A stretch of DNA of 64,000 bases from Antedon bifida (Eukaryota; Echinodermata; Crinoidea; Comatulida; Antedonidae). The notes under the pieces were generated by a model that saw only the letters and a program-made list of their open reading frames with translations, ran no database searches and had not been told where the DNA came from. The stretch's first letter is position 1; every line of letters starts with the position of its first letter. The DNA lies in NCBI GenBank assembly GCA_963402885.1, contig OY727100.1, positions 4,216,001-4,280,000 of the forward strand, read 5' to 3'. Positions 43,253 through 55,141 of this stretch are shown piece by piece. The position numbers and the translations under genes were made by a program.

Positions 43253-44320
43253 CTAATCATGTTTGTAATATTGCGTCAAAGGTCCAAACATCATTGATTG
43301 TCGTGCATGAAGAATAAATCTCTGCATAGCTTGAATATCGACCAAACTTGTAGGGTTTTGAATAAACGGAGGAACGCAGTAGCTTGGCAGAACAGGCCCA
43401 CTTGGTCGACATGCTTGTAATACGTTGTGCATCTGGGACTCTTGGTTCAGATGGTTAGGATACCTCATTATTGTGCTGAAGTGTGGATTAAAAGCTGGTA
43501 ATACGTTGCCTGGCGATTGGAAAGGTGACCATTGTAAACACATCGGTTCTTCTTTATCTGGTTGTTTAACTGCGTATATCGGGACGGGTCTGACAGACCG
43601 AGGACACAACACGGGACTAGTCGTTTGTGTTAACATTGTGAAATTACTCGAACTGCTTTGAACAGATTTGATACTTTCTGGTCGGTAACTTTCCGATAGT
43701 TCTGTACCAAGAATCTGATCAATACTGAACGTACTTGAAAACTTTTTTCGACGTGAAATTTTTGCCAATTGTTGATTACTGCTACTTAATGAAGAGTTGT
43801 GCTTAGACCTACTTTTTATCTTCTTTCGTCGCCGCCGAAAGACACCGTCAGCGAAGGTATACTCACTCTTTTCGTTAATTGTCCAATAGTTGTCCTTACC
43901 CCAAGGTCTAGTAGGATCACGAAGAATCTTGACAAAACATTCGTTCAATGACAAATTATGCCGAACAGAGTTCCTCCAACCCGTATAAGAACCTCTGAAG
44001 AATGGAAATCGATTCATAAGGTATTCGTTGATCTCGGCTAAAGTTAATTTTCCACTTCTTGAGTCCTTGATGGCCATTGCTATCAATGCAATGTACGAAT
44101 ATGGAGGTTTAGGATGACGATGGTATGCCGTCTTTGAAGATAACTTCATCATTTGCTCATTGTTTCCTTCTGATGTTACTAACTCATTTAGAAGTGAAAT
44201 ATTAGTTTTATCTTTTTTAATGTTTTTTACAGAGTATTTTTCCAAACAATCTTTCTCTGCTAGTTTCTGTAACGACGATTTCGAGAGGTCAATAGGCTCA
44301 ATGCTAATTAAGCTCTCCAT
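43253..44320 (-). CDS. Forkhead transcription factor FoxQ1
   Basis: This is an intronless 355-residue frame. The forkhead domain spans about 70-166: [14 protein letters not shown] at 71-84, recognition helix [16 protein letters not shown] at 114-129, and the FoxQ1-type stretch [13 protein letters not shown] and [14 protein letters not shown]. The choice of [19 protein letters not shown] and SYTGW separates it from FoxQ2 and FoxL families. FSIDQIL at 199-205 fits the EH1 motif (FxIxxIL) that recruits Groucho/TLE co-repressors. The protein should be a nuclear DNA-binding regulator; in other animals FoxQ1 is used in epithelial, endodermal and pharyngeal tissues (family knowledge). FoxQ1 genes are commonly single-exon and linked to FoxF/FoxC, which are not in this window. 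A TATA box lies 181 bp upstream of the start. Confidence 0.93.
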   Translation of the reverse strand: MESLISIEPIDLSKSSLQKLAEKDCLEKYSVKNIKKDKTNISLLNELVTSEGNNEQMMKLSSKTAYHRHPKPPYSYIALIAMAIKDSRSGKLTLAEINEYLMNRFPFFRGSYTGWRNSVRHNLSLNECFVKILRDPTRPWGKDNYWTINEKSEYTFADGVFRRRRKKIKSRSKHNSSLSSSNQQLAKISRRKKFSSTFSIDQILGTELSESYRPESIKSVQSSSSNFTMLTQTTSPVLCPRSVRPVPIYAVKQPDKEEPMCLQWSPFQSPGNVLPAFNPHFSTIMRYPNHLNQESQMHNVLQACRPSGPVLPSYCVPPFIQNPTSLVDIQAMQRFILHARQSMMFGPLTQYYKHD

Positions 44321-44500
44321 AGTTTCAGCAACTTTTATTCCAAAACTTCAATTTTCTTTAAATAAAGAATAAGGATGATGCAGTTTTTTAAAAACTTCTT
44401 GTATCCTTTCTTTTCGTTAATAATTAAAGAAGTTTATTATGCAACATTCTAATAAACAGTTAGTGTTCCTGAATCTATTGTGAGGTAAACGCTATGCATC

Positions 44501-44510
44501 TATTTATATA
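44501..44510 (-). promoter_or_regulatory. Probable TATA box of FoxQ1
   Basis: Minus-strand tatataaata, 181 bp upstream of the FoxQ1 ATG, implies a 5' UTR of about 150 nt. No other strong TATA is nearer. Position and sequence fit; function is inferred. Confidence 0.45.
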
Positions 44511-44879
44511 TCTTCTAGGCCCATCTGAATATTCATTTCATATCTTTAGCTTGATATCTTCATTATAAAGGTATAAGTCCAATGATTGGAGAAGTTTTCT
44601 TTGGTAAATACTTTAGCTCCACCTTATTTGCGTTAGAATTACCTGCGCATTGCATGTTATTTGAGTACAGACGCACACTCATGAGATGTTGGTAAACGGA
44701 TTAACAACAAGGAAGATTCTTGCAATGTAAATAAGATTGCATGTTATTTGATTTTATACAATAGAGGCCTACACTTCGTAGATAGCAAATTTATAATCTC
44801 ATTGTTGGTTTACCAATTTTTTTATAACTTATCATATTTTAATGTCTTCACTAGCTTTGTTATTAAAAAGAGGTAAAAG

Positions 44880-45577
44880 ATGGTAATTAATTCATTGATT
44901 AAAGTGTTACGCTTATGTATCTCTTGGGTGAGTGGGACCGACGTCGGCCTATTCAGAACACATTAAACTGCTGCAGAATCCTCAATGCGGGTGCCGACAT
45001 AGTGAGCTGTAGGGTCGCGTTGCACGCGACTAAAAATGGATAATCCTAAAGCTACAGTTCTAATACGGCTAGCGCTCCGGTATGTGATTTTCGATCACAC
45101 ACGGACGTTTTATATGGAATCGTCCGAAATGAGTAACAGTACATGCATTCACACGGCGCCATTGAATACGTTATATGACTTTCTACTTTTCCACAAAACG
45201 GCTCTATTTTCTGAATTCCATGCCATGGTAATTAATTCATTGATTAAAGTGTTACGCTTATGTATCTCTTGGGTTAGTGGGACCGATGTAGGCCTATTCA
45301 GAACACATTAAACTGCTGCAGAATCCTCAATGCGGGTGCCGACATAGTGAGTAGAGTCGCGTCGTTACACGCGACTAAAAATGGATAATCCTAAAGCTAC
45401 AGTTCTAATACGGCTAGCGCTCCGGTATGTGACCGGAGAATCCGAGCTGATTTTCGATCACACACGGACGTTTTATATGGAATCGTCCGAAATGAGTAAC
45501 AGCACATGCATTCACACGGCGCCATTGAATACATTATATGTTCCACAAAACGGCTCTATTTTCTGAATTCCATGCCA
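44880..45577 (+). repeat. Tandem duplication of a ~345-bp unit
   Basis: Unit 1 is 44880-45224 and unit 2 is 45225-45577, starting atggtaattaattcattg and ending gaattccatgcca. Unit 2 has an extra 22 bases (gaccggagaatccgagctga region) and lacks actttctactttt. Both contain a 34-bp hairpin motif also found at 18133-18166 and open frames of 60-90 codons starting MDNPKATVLIRLALRYV. The frames match no family I know and their ends differ by indels, so coding is doubtful. Confidence 0.85.
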
Positions 45578-45678
45578 TTATTATTCATAAATATGCCACT
45601 CTATTGTGCTAATTGTTCTTTTATATTCCATGTAGCCTAATAAAGTTATTAAGAACCTGTTATATTTTACATAAACAA

Positions 45679-45908
45679 AACTTTCCGATAGTTCTGTACC
45701 AAGAATCTGATCAATACTGAACGTACTTGGAAACTTTTTTCGTCGTGAAATTTCTGCCAATTGTTGATTACTGCTACTTAATGAAGAGTTGTGCTTAGAC
45801 CTACTTTTTATCTTCTTTCGTCGCCGCCGAAAGACACCGTCAGCGAAGGTATACTCACTCTTTTCGTTAATTGTCCAATAGTTGTCCTTACTCCAAGGTC
45901 TAGTAGGA
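45679..45908 (-). pseudogene. 230-bp copy of an internal FoxQ1 segment
   Basis: This aligns without gaps to 43687-43916 of FoxQ1 (offset 1992 bp) with about four substitutions, roughly 98% identity. It covers codons about 135-211: the end of the forkhead domain, the basic wing and the EH1 motif. It has no start and no flanking coding sequence. Bases 45655-45669 and 45908-45922 are identical 15-mers, acctgttatatttta, flanking the copy like a target-site duplication; ten unrelated bases lie between the first 15-mer and the copy. Confidence 0.92.
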
Positions 45909-45922
45909 CCTGTTATATTTTA

Positions 45923-47012
45923 AAAAAATAAATTAATTTCATTGAACTTTACACAAAACAAACTATCGAAAGACAAATAGATAATACCTAAATTTGTTAA
46001 TAAAAATACATTTTAAAAAAAATTAGCGTCTAATAAAACAAATAAACGAATGTTTATATTGAACTTTTCTAAATCCAAAGCTCGCTTTATTAATCGGTAA
46101 AGTGAAGGACAATGTAATTATAGAATAATAAACAATATACATATTATTTTTTAAGGAAAATTATCGCATAAAGTATTCTCTTTTTTAATTAAAAAAATAA
46201 TAGTTTGCATATATTCTGCATAATGGTATCCCCTTTAATAATAATACAATGACTTTCTGACCAGCATTAAATTTGGAATTCAAAATTAATTTTCAAAAAG
46301 TAACGCCCTCTATGGGTAAACTTTCCTACTTCAATAATAATTATCCATGCTTTCTGTAGAGGGGGCTAAATGGAGATTGGTATAATTATCTAGCTTTTTG
46401 CTTATTCTATAATCTGCATTAACAATTTTCACAGCTAAAATGCAAAAACCAAATCAATCATGTCACAGCGAAGAGAAGATGACTTTATTCAGGATATCAA
46501 ATTAATATCCCATTTGCAACTTCAATGAAAATTCGTTGAAAACGTAATTCAACGAACTTCATATAGGAAAAATTTCGAAGAAAACCCAAAGCGCCCGCTA
46601 AGCAGAAACAAACTATTGACAATGTATCGTTCCTGCTGCAAAGAAAGTGGCGGTAATTTATTCACACGGTTAATAATCGGTTAATTGTTTTCTTCGCAGG
46701 ACCCACAGAACTGTATTTAAGCTATTTAAAATAACAATGAAAAATAATACACTATTCAATGATTTCTCATTCTCTGAGTTTGAATCTATCTGTTAGATTA
46801 TTTTCATTTACATATGTTTATTTATTTTAGCATTTCCACTGTCATAGGGACCTAACGTGAACATTGGGTTAAGTTAAGCACTTAAAATGTCTAGGCCTTA
46901 CACGAACTGTCTTTCTTTAAAATATATATTGGCATATCAGCATTTTGGTGGGGGGGGGGGGGGGGGAGTTTGTGGAAAAACACAGGCGCCTAATGTCCAG
47001 TTCCTCACTCAC
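45923..47012. other. Non-coding stretch
   Basis: AT-rich sequence without a recognised gene. It holds a run of 17 G at 46950-46966. Confidence 0.55.
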
Positions 47013-47016
47013 TTAA

Positions 47017-47338
47017 AGATATATTGTCCCCCTAAAAAATATTTTTTTTAATTTTTTTGTTGAATATGTTATTTTAATGTCACATAATAGTTATTCACTC
47101 TCACAAAAAATTGGGTCTGAAAAAAATTTATGTACCTGAGAAAAACGTAATTTAAAGCAAAAAATGGTCAAATTGTCTGGAAGACAATGAGTTTTTGGGT
47201 ACTTTAACTGTTTATTTTGTCTTTTTATAGGTGAAATAATTTTTTTCCCTCGTTTCTTCATTAAAACTGCAAAATGGCCTATTCAAAGTCCGATTTTAAA
47301 AATCTTTATTTTTCATGATTTTGGGGGACAATACATCT
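47017..47338 (-). mobile_element. TTAA MITE, 322 bp
   Basis: Ends agatatattgtccccct and gggggacaatacatct are inverted repeats flanked by TTAA on both sides. The body is about the reverse complement of the copy at 51234-51578. The TTAA target suggests a piggyBac-type non-autonomous element. Confidence 0.82.
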
Positions 47339-48205
47339 TTAACGTACTGCCTAAATTTTGTTAATAGCGCCAACTATCTTTCAAAATTCTAAATAATATA
47401 ATAACAAGCATACAGGCCAGGGACTAATACCTGTACTCTTAATATCCTATTCATACATACTATACCAGTCAAGTTACGAAATAAAATGCATGTTTATGCC
47501 ATAAATGATATTTTATACAAAAACAAAATATTGCTTTGTTAAAAAGAACTAAATTTAACACATTATTTTTCATTTAAATCTGATTTTTTTAAATGTATTA
47601 ATTAATATATGTAACTAATATTTCCACTTACACGTAAGTAAAAGTAAGTAAAATGAACAAACATTCAATTAAATACATGTATATTATTACCACACAAATA
47701 TTAGAGTGGAATTGACCTGTAAAAACACAAGCGTCAGTGTTAATTTTAATTTCATTTTAATACTTCATATTATTAAAATAAAAAGTTAAATTAATATCGA
47801 TGTCCACGTACAATAAAAAAAAACGTAATACAGTATCTTGTACTTTTTAGTGATAATAGGTTTCTTAGCATTGTGCCGAAGTTAATATTAACTTATATTA
47901 ATTTGTGGGGCATTTTAGGTGATTGTAACTAGGTCACTCTCGACCTAGTTATAACATAATCAAGTATAATGTACCATACATTCAATAAAGTAAGTTGCTA
48001 TATATGTAGGTCTGTGCCACTTTAGATTGAGATCAAAACACCGGTACCCCCACCTGGCGTGCATTCGCCAAATGCGCATTGATATATGTCTAAGTTAAAT
48101 GAACTAAGCTAAGTGAAATTATATAATGAACCTTTTTCTGTATCAAAAATGTGCGATCAAATAAAAGTTATCAAGCGGTAATCACCACTAAAACGTAGTA
48201 CGTTA

Positions 48206-48370
48206 AGCTCTGTCTACACTACCAAACTAGTTTGACAAAAAAGGTGTGATGTGCCCAAATATGGTAGTGATATGCCCAAATATGGCAGTGATATGGCATC
48301 ATCATGACCATATAATTATGGGCACATTACATTTTTCAGACACATAACATTTGATTGTGCAGACAGAGCT
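48206..48370. mobile_element. Harbinger-like MITE, 165 bp
   Basis: TIRs agctctgtctacactaccaa and gattgtgcagacagagct, flanked by TTA (48203-48205 and 48371-48373). The inner unit gatatgcccaaatatggcag is duplicated. Confidence 0.82.
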
Positions 48371-48545
48371 TTAGATCTTATATATAATGAACCTTTTTCT
48401 GTATCAAAAATATGCAATCAAATAAAAGTAAGTTCAAGTTCAAAAAACATTTATTTATTCAATAATGGCATTATTATTGTACAGTATAACATAGGTGTGT
48501 ATTTAAAAGAACATGGTAATAAACCATCATCTGGTAATCACCAAC

Positions 48546-48737
48546 ATTATCAAACTATAGCTTGACAAAAAAAAGGTGATGTGCCCAAAATAATATGGTA
48601 GTGATATGCCCAAATATGGTAGTGATATGCCCAAATATGGTAGTGATATGCCCAAATATGGTAGTGATATGACATCATCATGACCATATGGCACATCACA
48701 CTTTTTGACACATAAGCCTGATAGTGTAGAAAGAGCT
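48546..48737. mobile_element. Harbinger-like MITE with internal 21-bp tandem repeat
   Basis: The right end gatagtgtagaaagagct|TTA is clear; the left end is eroded. The inner 21-bp unit gtgatatgcccaaatatggt is repeated about four times at 48600-48667, which creates a spurious open frame with repeated YHYHIWA. Confidence 0.72.
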
Positions 48738-48999
48738 TTAGACCTATAGAATTATTATGTCGTACAAAAAAATAAAACATTTAATATACATTTCACAGTG
48801 TGTAGGAGTTGATGGAATATTTTGAATGAATGACACAGAAGAGAATTGTCAATTGTTGACAATGACAGAATTATTTTTTTCTTAAAAAATTGTCTGCTCC
48901 TTGCACTCACTTGGTTTTAATAGGATAAGTGGGTTTAATAATAATTGACGACATTAAAAAATAGGTTTTCTTGTCTAACGTTTGCAGAAATATACATAT

Positions 49000-49162
49000 T
49001 TGCTTTTTTTTATTTATATAGATTAGAGTTGATAATTTTAAATACCATTATTATATATTATTGCAGTTTTATACCATTTTTAATCCATTGTTCTTGTTGT
49101 CTTATATACATAATTATGTTGAGAATTATTTTGACCAAATAAAATGAATGAATGAATGATAC
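49000..49162 (+). mobile_element. Retrotransposon 3' tail, probable
   Basis: Ends in ttttgaccaaataaaatgaa followed by a gaat microsatellite, a form common at 3' ends of LINEs and their SINE partners. No reverse-transcriptase coding remains. Confidence 0.4.
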
Positions 49163-50094
49163 ATTTGCAGCTAAAAAAACCCAACAAAAATGCTATCGAA
49201 GAGTGCAAAGAAAGCTTCAGAGACAAAATGTGGAAAACGTATATACAGAATTGACAATGCTTACTCAGAATTAGATTTTTTCTAATATATGTATTTAGTT
49301 TCCTAGATTATTTAGGTCTGACATTAGTTTAATGTTTCAAAATAAACAGTTATCATTTAACGGTATGTATACATCATCATAATATGTATATAATAATATA
49401 TATATCATACATCTATCAGAATAATTATAATATCAGATTATATTAAAACCCAAACACATGTTTGAAAGAACATTATTCTGCCTAAATGTTTTTATTAAAA
49501 TCCTTAACCTTCATAATTATCTAAATCTTTTAATAATTTACAAGTTTTGTGCACGAACAACAGTTGAACAGATAAAATGAAAGCAAAGTGTTGGTAGAGT
49601 ACCACTTATCTGTCGCATAACGAAATGCATTCGTGTTAAGAGCTTTTACTAAAAATAGGTCATTTTTATAGGTTTAACAGTTCCATACACTTTTGTATAA
49701 GAGAAATGTTCACAGTCTACACGTATACCGTAGGCCTACTAATATTTTTTTCATGTTGTTATCCGTATGCCCAGGCCTACAATATTGGAGTAAACACGGC
49801 CTACGATACTTTTTTCTAGGCCTAAGTCTACAATATAATGTACAAACACTGGAGAATGACCCGATATTGTATTAGCAAAAATTACACTCTTTCCTGGTTT
49901 TAAAGGTTTTTTTTAATGTAAAAGCATAAAAATGGACCTCAAAATGTCTCTGTTATGGATTAATTGAGTCACTGAATCTGTGCGTAAACTGTATACATAT
50001 TGATAAGTGTATATATGTATGCTTCTAGATACAGTATTTTGGTTCTCATTATGTTTAGAGAAAATTCACTACTTTTTTATTTACTTATGTTCAA

Positions 50095-50345
50095 GTTCAA
50101 GTTCAACGTAAACATTTATTTTCTTCCTTTCATAAACAATTACAAAATTTAAATTAATAAGGTATTTAAATTAAAAAAAACATAATAATTAGTTACTCTT
50201 TTGTATTAAATTTCATGTATTTAGGCACATAGCGAAGGATTACCAATAATAAATTTATCACTGTTCTATCAGATAGGTGGTAATCTTCCTAACACAGGGG
50301 CTATTTTGTGAACCAGTTCACCAGGGTAACACCTATACCCATGTC
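50095..50345 (+). repeat. Dispersed repeat, copy 2 (shared with 34264-34420)
   Basis: Contains aaggattaccaataataaat, cactgttctatcagatagg and accagttcaccagggtaac. It starts with a caagttcaagttcaa run also seen at about 48430. Confidence 0.65.
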
Positions 50346-51229
50346 AAATAATAATGAACTGGGTTCTAAAGTGCACACGGGCAAACTGTGTACACTAGAC
50401 CTATGGTGTACAGTCATTATCCGAGAAGACTTTGTATAATATAATAGTTTTGGTCAATAAATGTTTCTTGAATTGAATTATCCGAGTTGACTTCGAATCC
50501 ATGCCGATATTGTTGGCTCTTCAATTAGGTAAACGGCGCCCCCTTTTTAAGCATACGGTAACGAACAGCGTTCCTGTTTCAACAATCACAGCATTTATCA
50601 ACGCTTCTGTATAACAGAATAAGAATGATTAAAATATTATTTTGTCTACAGTTTATAATATTCCTCTCCATAATATATGTTTTCGAGTTTGGTTGGTTAG
50701 CATAACCGGGAAGAGTAAGATTACACACTTCTCTGGCATAGATTAGTATTCATTTATACATTTTGCACACTTTTCATTCATTCATTCATCACATTAGGCC
50801 TACCCTTCCAAAAAAAATACTAGACTTGTCTTAAAATAATGACACTAGCCATTTCTTGGTCCTAGTTTAAATGAAAGAGGCCTACACGTTGTTTTAAAAT
50901 ACCCGAGTATGAAACATGGCCTATACAGAAAAGAGTGTAGTAACTAAACGTAAATTATCTCTCACTAATAGTATCATATATGACGAAGATTGCTGTCAGA
51001 AGACGTGATACTGTAGAATGTTTATTGTCGCTAGACATGATGCCGCTCATGTACGAGGGTAAAACTATTGAATATACCTCTCCCGTTACAACAGCATGTA
51101 AAATGCACACTGACGTTGTCAATCATTTACCGACATTGTCTGGGAATAATAGTATTAAAATAAAATATTCGTAAATCATTCAAAATAATGTGAGAATTCG
51201 AAACCGGGTTTATTAATTATTATTATTTG
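50346..51229. other. Non-coding stretch
   Basis: It includes a tail-like ggtcaataaatgtttcttga near 50452 and an hAT-end-like cgggaagagtaagattaca at 50709. A 64-codon open frame at 50980-51174 has no recognised domain. Confidence 0.4.
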
Positions 51230-51233
51230 TTAA

Positions 51234-51578
51234 AGATGTATTGTCCCCCAAAATCATGAAAAATAAAGATTTTTAAAATCGGACTTTGAATAGGCCATTT
51301 TGCAGTTTTAATGAAGTTGTTCACTTCCATAAGAAAAAAAACTGGGTAAAAAAGTTATTTCACCTATAAAAAGACAAAATAAACAGTTAAATTACCCAAA
51401 AACTCATTGTCTTCCAGACAATTTGACCATTTTTTGCTTTAAATTACATTTTTCTCAGATAAATAAATTGTTTTCAGACCCAATTTTTTGTGAGAGTGAA
51501 TAACTATTATGTGACATTAAAATAACATATTCAACAAAAAAATTAAAAAAAATATTTTTTTAGGGGGACAATATATCT
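51234..51578 (+). mobile_element. TTAA MITE, 345 bp, best-preserved copy
   Basis: TIRs agatgtattgtcccccaa and gggggacaatatatct, flanked by TTAA at 51230-51233 and 51579-51582. Conserved inner blocks are cggactttgaataggccatt, ttgcagttttaatgaagttg and gtgaataactattatgtgac. No coding sequence. Confidence 0.85.
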
Positions 51579-51582
51579 TTAA

Positions 51583-53085
51583 CATTACCTTTATTGTATG
51601 TTAATAACACCCGATTTGATATAAATCATAATACATTGTCACTTAAGCCTACATAAGAATATTCCTGACAGTTGATAAACTCCATGGATCTGTTTCGTAT
51701 CTCGAATTTGTTTCTTTTTAAATAACACTTTAATAAAATAATTTTACGACGAAAGTACAGCACTTATGTTTTATTATTATTTCTATCAGTACCGGATACA
51801 GTACTGCCAAACAGACAGTATCGAACTCCATTATAATATACAGATAATAAGATGGTTATCATTTTCTCAGAAAAACTACGAAATCATTTGGCGTTTTAAT
51901 ATACAGTAGTCTTCTTTTGAAAGATGAGGTAGACACTAATTTGTTGCAAAGAATAAGATGTCGATAGCATGAGGTTCCAAGAAATAAATGCTAGACCCTA
52001 AGATATCTTTCACGTATAACGATTTTTTTGACGTGATTGCTTTATGAAAGGATAATAAGTAGGCCTAAGCTTACTCTTCACATTAATAATGCTGATACGA
52101 CGTCTATCGACTGCTATACCATGCCCGCCGCCATGAATGTGGACACTAATGCAGGTTAGGTATACGTTTTCATCAAGAAAATCGGCCCTAGATGCTGATA
52201 ATAATTATATTTTAAAGAAAGATGGAGGGCCATTGGTAGTGCTGAACTTAACCTCCCCCCCCCCCCAATGCCCGGATTCTCCCCCCCCCCCCCCCACCCA
52301 CAGTAATAATATGCTGAAATATATAAACATTTGAAATGGCAAAGAATATAAAAAAACACCAACCGAGAGACTGGAACTCAGAGAATTATAAACATTTAAT
52401 TTCATTTTATTTTATATGGCCTAAATAAAGTTCTAGGTATGGCATTTCTGGCACATTCTCATTAAAAAAAATCTGATTATTTTTATAAAGACATAACTTT
52501 TAAATTATGACCTACTTGAAAACTTCAGAATCTTTTCTCTTATCTTTATTTATTGAAAATGAATGATTTACTACTCTTCTGTAATTCCCACAAACGATGC
52601 CCATAACCAAGCTAAGTAAATACAGCAAACGAAATTAAAATATCGGCGTAGCACTTATTACCTTGTTAGTGAGGGGTGTATAAACAAACATACCCTGTAT
52701 AAAAAACCAAACAAAATTGGCTATATATTCGTTTCAAGATATTCATACAGATTAGTTTTGAAGCGACGAATTGTTATTGAAGATACCTTGCAGTTGGTTA
52801 TAAAAAAACCAAATTGTATTATTTACAAAATAAAACCCTTATTAAAGAGACACCTTCAGGACCTAACATCCCCCCCCCCCCCACTTAATACAAGCTTCCT
52901 CGAATAAGGTATATAGTATACTTTTTTTCTACATTCATACCAGTTGTTAGGCCTATATTAGATAGCATTTCTATAAGCTTTCTACATAATACATTTTAAA
53001 AGTTTTATTTGGTCTTTGGTGTCATTTTTTTCGCAGATATAGGCCTACAGCAGTTTCACTGGTTTTTTTTATATTGCTAAGTTAA
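51583..53085. other. Non-coding stretch with poly-C tracts
   Basis: No gene recognised. It carries runs of 12 C (52255-52266), 15 C (52281-52295) and 13 C (52870-52882). Open frames through the first two on the minus strand are glycine runs from poly-G. Confidence 0.55.
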
Positions 53086-53391
53086 AGATGTATTGTTCCC
53101 TAGAAACATTAAAAATGAAGATCAGATTTTGAATAGGTTATTTTGTAGTTTTAATAAAGTTAATCACTTCCATAGAAAAAATCCCCCCCAAAAATAATGT
53201 TTTCACTTGTAAAATAACATAATAAATGGTTAGATTCAACCAAAAATCTATTAGCTGGCAGCCAATTTGACCCCATTTTTTGCTTTAAATTACAGTTTTT
53301 TCATGTAAATAATTTTTTTTAGATCTAATTTTTGGTCAAAGTGGATAACTATATATGTGAAATTTAAATGGCATATTCAACAAACAAAATT
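53086..53391 (+). mobile_element. TTAA MITE, 3'-truncated
   Basis: Starts TTAA|agatgtattgttccctaga and follows the family through aaatggcatattcaacaaac, then stops without the second inverted end. Confidence 0.7.
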
Positions 53392-54697
53392 AGTGGTCCG
53401 TAATTTGTATAAAAAAGTGTAGTTGCAGTAACCGTTGTATCGTTGCTTAAAATAAAGCCTACGTTCAGATAAGATTATCATTCAATATCCTTTAATGTCA
53501 CGATCTGAACCTGCCTAAATCTGCATGTTTTTGCCTTTGAACAAGACATAGCCTAATACATAAACTTAGGAAAACGCCGAATGACTTCGTATACAAATGA
53601 AAATTGCAGTCAGGCTATTTCGCTAAAAAGTATGTAGGCCTAGATCAGATGAGGAAAATTACGGCCCGTATGTTTGTGAAGTTGGTCAAATACTCAAAGA
53701 GCTTTATAAAGATAAAAAATAAGAACATTTGAACAAAATTAAGCAAAATTTGACTTGTTCTTGATTTCTGATCAGCTGATTTAGGTCGTAAAAAATGTAG
53801 GCCTAGCTTTAATCTGGACTCAACCTGTACGACCTCAATGTGACAACTGACACGTGATAAGCAGGCCTTTTAAACCGGCCTAATGGAAGCAACGTTGATG
53901 TTATGTATTTTCAGTATCTATCCCCAGCCCATCGATCACGATATTAAATACCATCGACTTTCTGTGTGGCCAACCTTTTAAAATCTTGTACATTTCAGAA
54001 TTCAAACTAACAAAAGAGAGCACGATTCTCACGTTTAACGGAATCCAAACACAAATCTATAAAACTAGTCTTATAATATTCTAATACATTTTTATTGAAA
54101 TAATACACCTTTAGAAATAAGAAAGAATGTATATATAGGAATACTTTAATAATCAAATAAATACGGTATTCTGCATAAGTTAAAAGTATGCTATAGGCCT
54201 ACATCTTTTGAAATAACACACTTTTTAAAATCAGAAGTAAAATACATAAAAATAGTAAAATGAAGTAGTGAACTAAACTAAATTTCGAAATTTATGTGAG
54301 AGGGGGAGGGGGCAAGTACATTGGATCCGCTTATGAATACAAATGTAATACTTTTGAGCAGAAAATTATTAAAAGTTAAAAACAATACAATATAAAACGT
54401 CTAGCTCCAAATTCACTATTTGTGTAAAAAACTGATATTAAATAATAAAAATGTAATAACATGCTCAGATAATTTTTACGCAAAATATTGAAGATAACGA
54501 AATGTATTTTGATTCATGTTAAACCAACTAATCGATTAAACATTAATAGCATGCAGCATGGAACATCCTGTTGTTTTTACATTCGATGATAAAGCAACAA
54601 ATTTTCATTTTATATCACGGAATTAGGTTAAATATATTATCATATGTGACATGATATACCTTTATAAAAGTGGTGGGGGGGGGGGGGACATATGTAT
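53392..54697. other. Non-coding stretch
   Basis: No gene or intact repeat recognised. It contains a run of 13 G at 54675-54687. Confidence 0.45.
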
Positions 54698-54941
54698 ATG
54701 GAACGCCGTTTAAGCAACATTTCGATGATATGAATTTCAGTATGACGCGATATGTGAATGAAATGCATCGATTCAAAGAACATTTATTAACGTCCAAAAG
54801 ACAAAAAGTAACAAAAGACAACAATGGCAAGAGATAATAAAGAAAATGGACGAAAGCAGATTCCAAAAAAATGTGAATCTTGTGACGGGATTCCTAAAAT
54901 TCATATCATTGAAAGGTTGCGTAAACGGCGTTCCATATGTA
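54697..54941. repeat. Inverted repeat with 45-bp arms
   Basis: Arms at 54698-54741 (atatggaacgccgtttaagc onward) and 54895-54939 (inverted) match at about 41 of 45 positions, with about 153 bp between. There is no matching target duplication. It could be a small fold-back element. A 63-codon plus-strand frame starts inside (54824). Confidence 0.65.
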
Positions 54942-55141
54942 CGCGTTTCATACGAGTATCCACCATCATAGCATGGGGCATTGTAAACTGTTTAGTGAGG
55001 TTACTGACAGGTTGACATTGCCATTGATGCTGGCCAAATGTTACTTTAGCTGATAAAACCACCAATTGACTAATGACATGCCCGCCTACTGTACATTGTT
55101 TATTTATCATTCTGCTCACACTTCTCAAAAAGGTTCCCAAT

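Noticed and set aside
43425-43661. Plus-strand frame within FoxQ1
   Set aside because: It is antisense to the FoxQ1 C-terminal region.
45036-45566. MDNPKATV open frames as a small gene family
   Set aside because: The duplicated frames end differently through indels and have no recognised homologue or splice sites.
48550-48780. YHYHIWA repeat protein
   Set aside because: It is the translation of the 21-bp tandem repeat inside a MITE; the same applies at 62931-63119.
50980-51174. 64-codon plus-strand frame
   Set aside because: No domain, no supporting signals; its length is expected by chance here.
52156-52405. Glycine-rich minus-strand frames
   Set aside because: They are translations of poly-C tracts.
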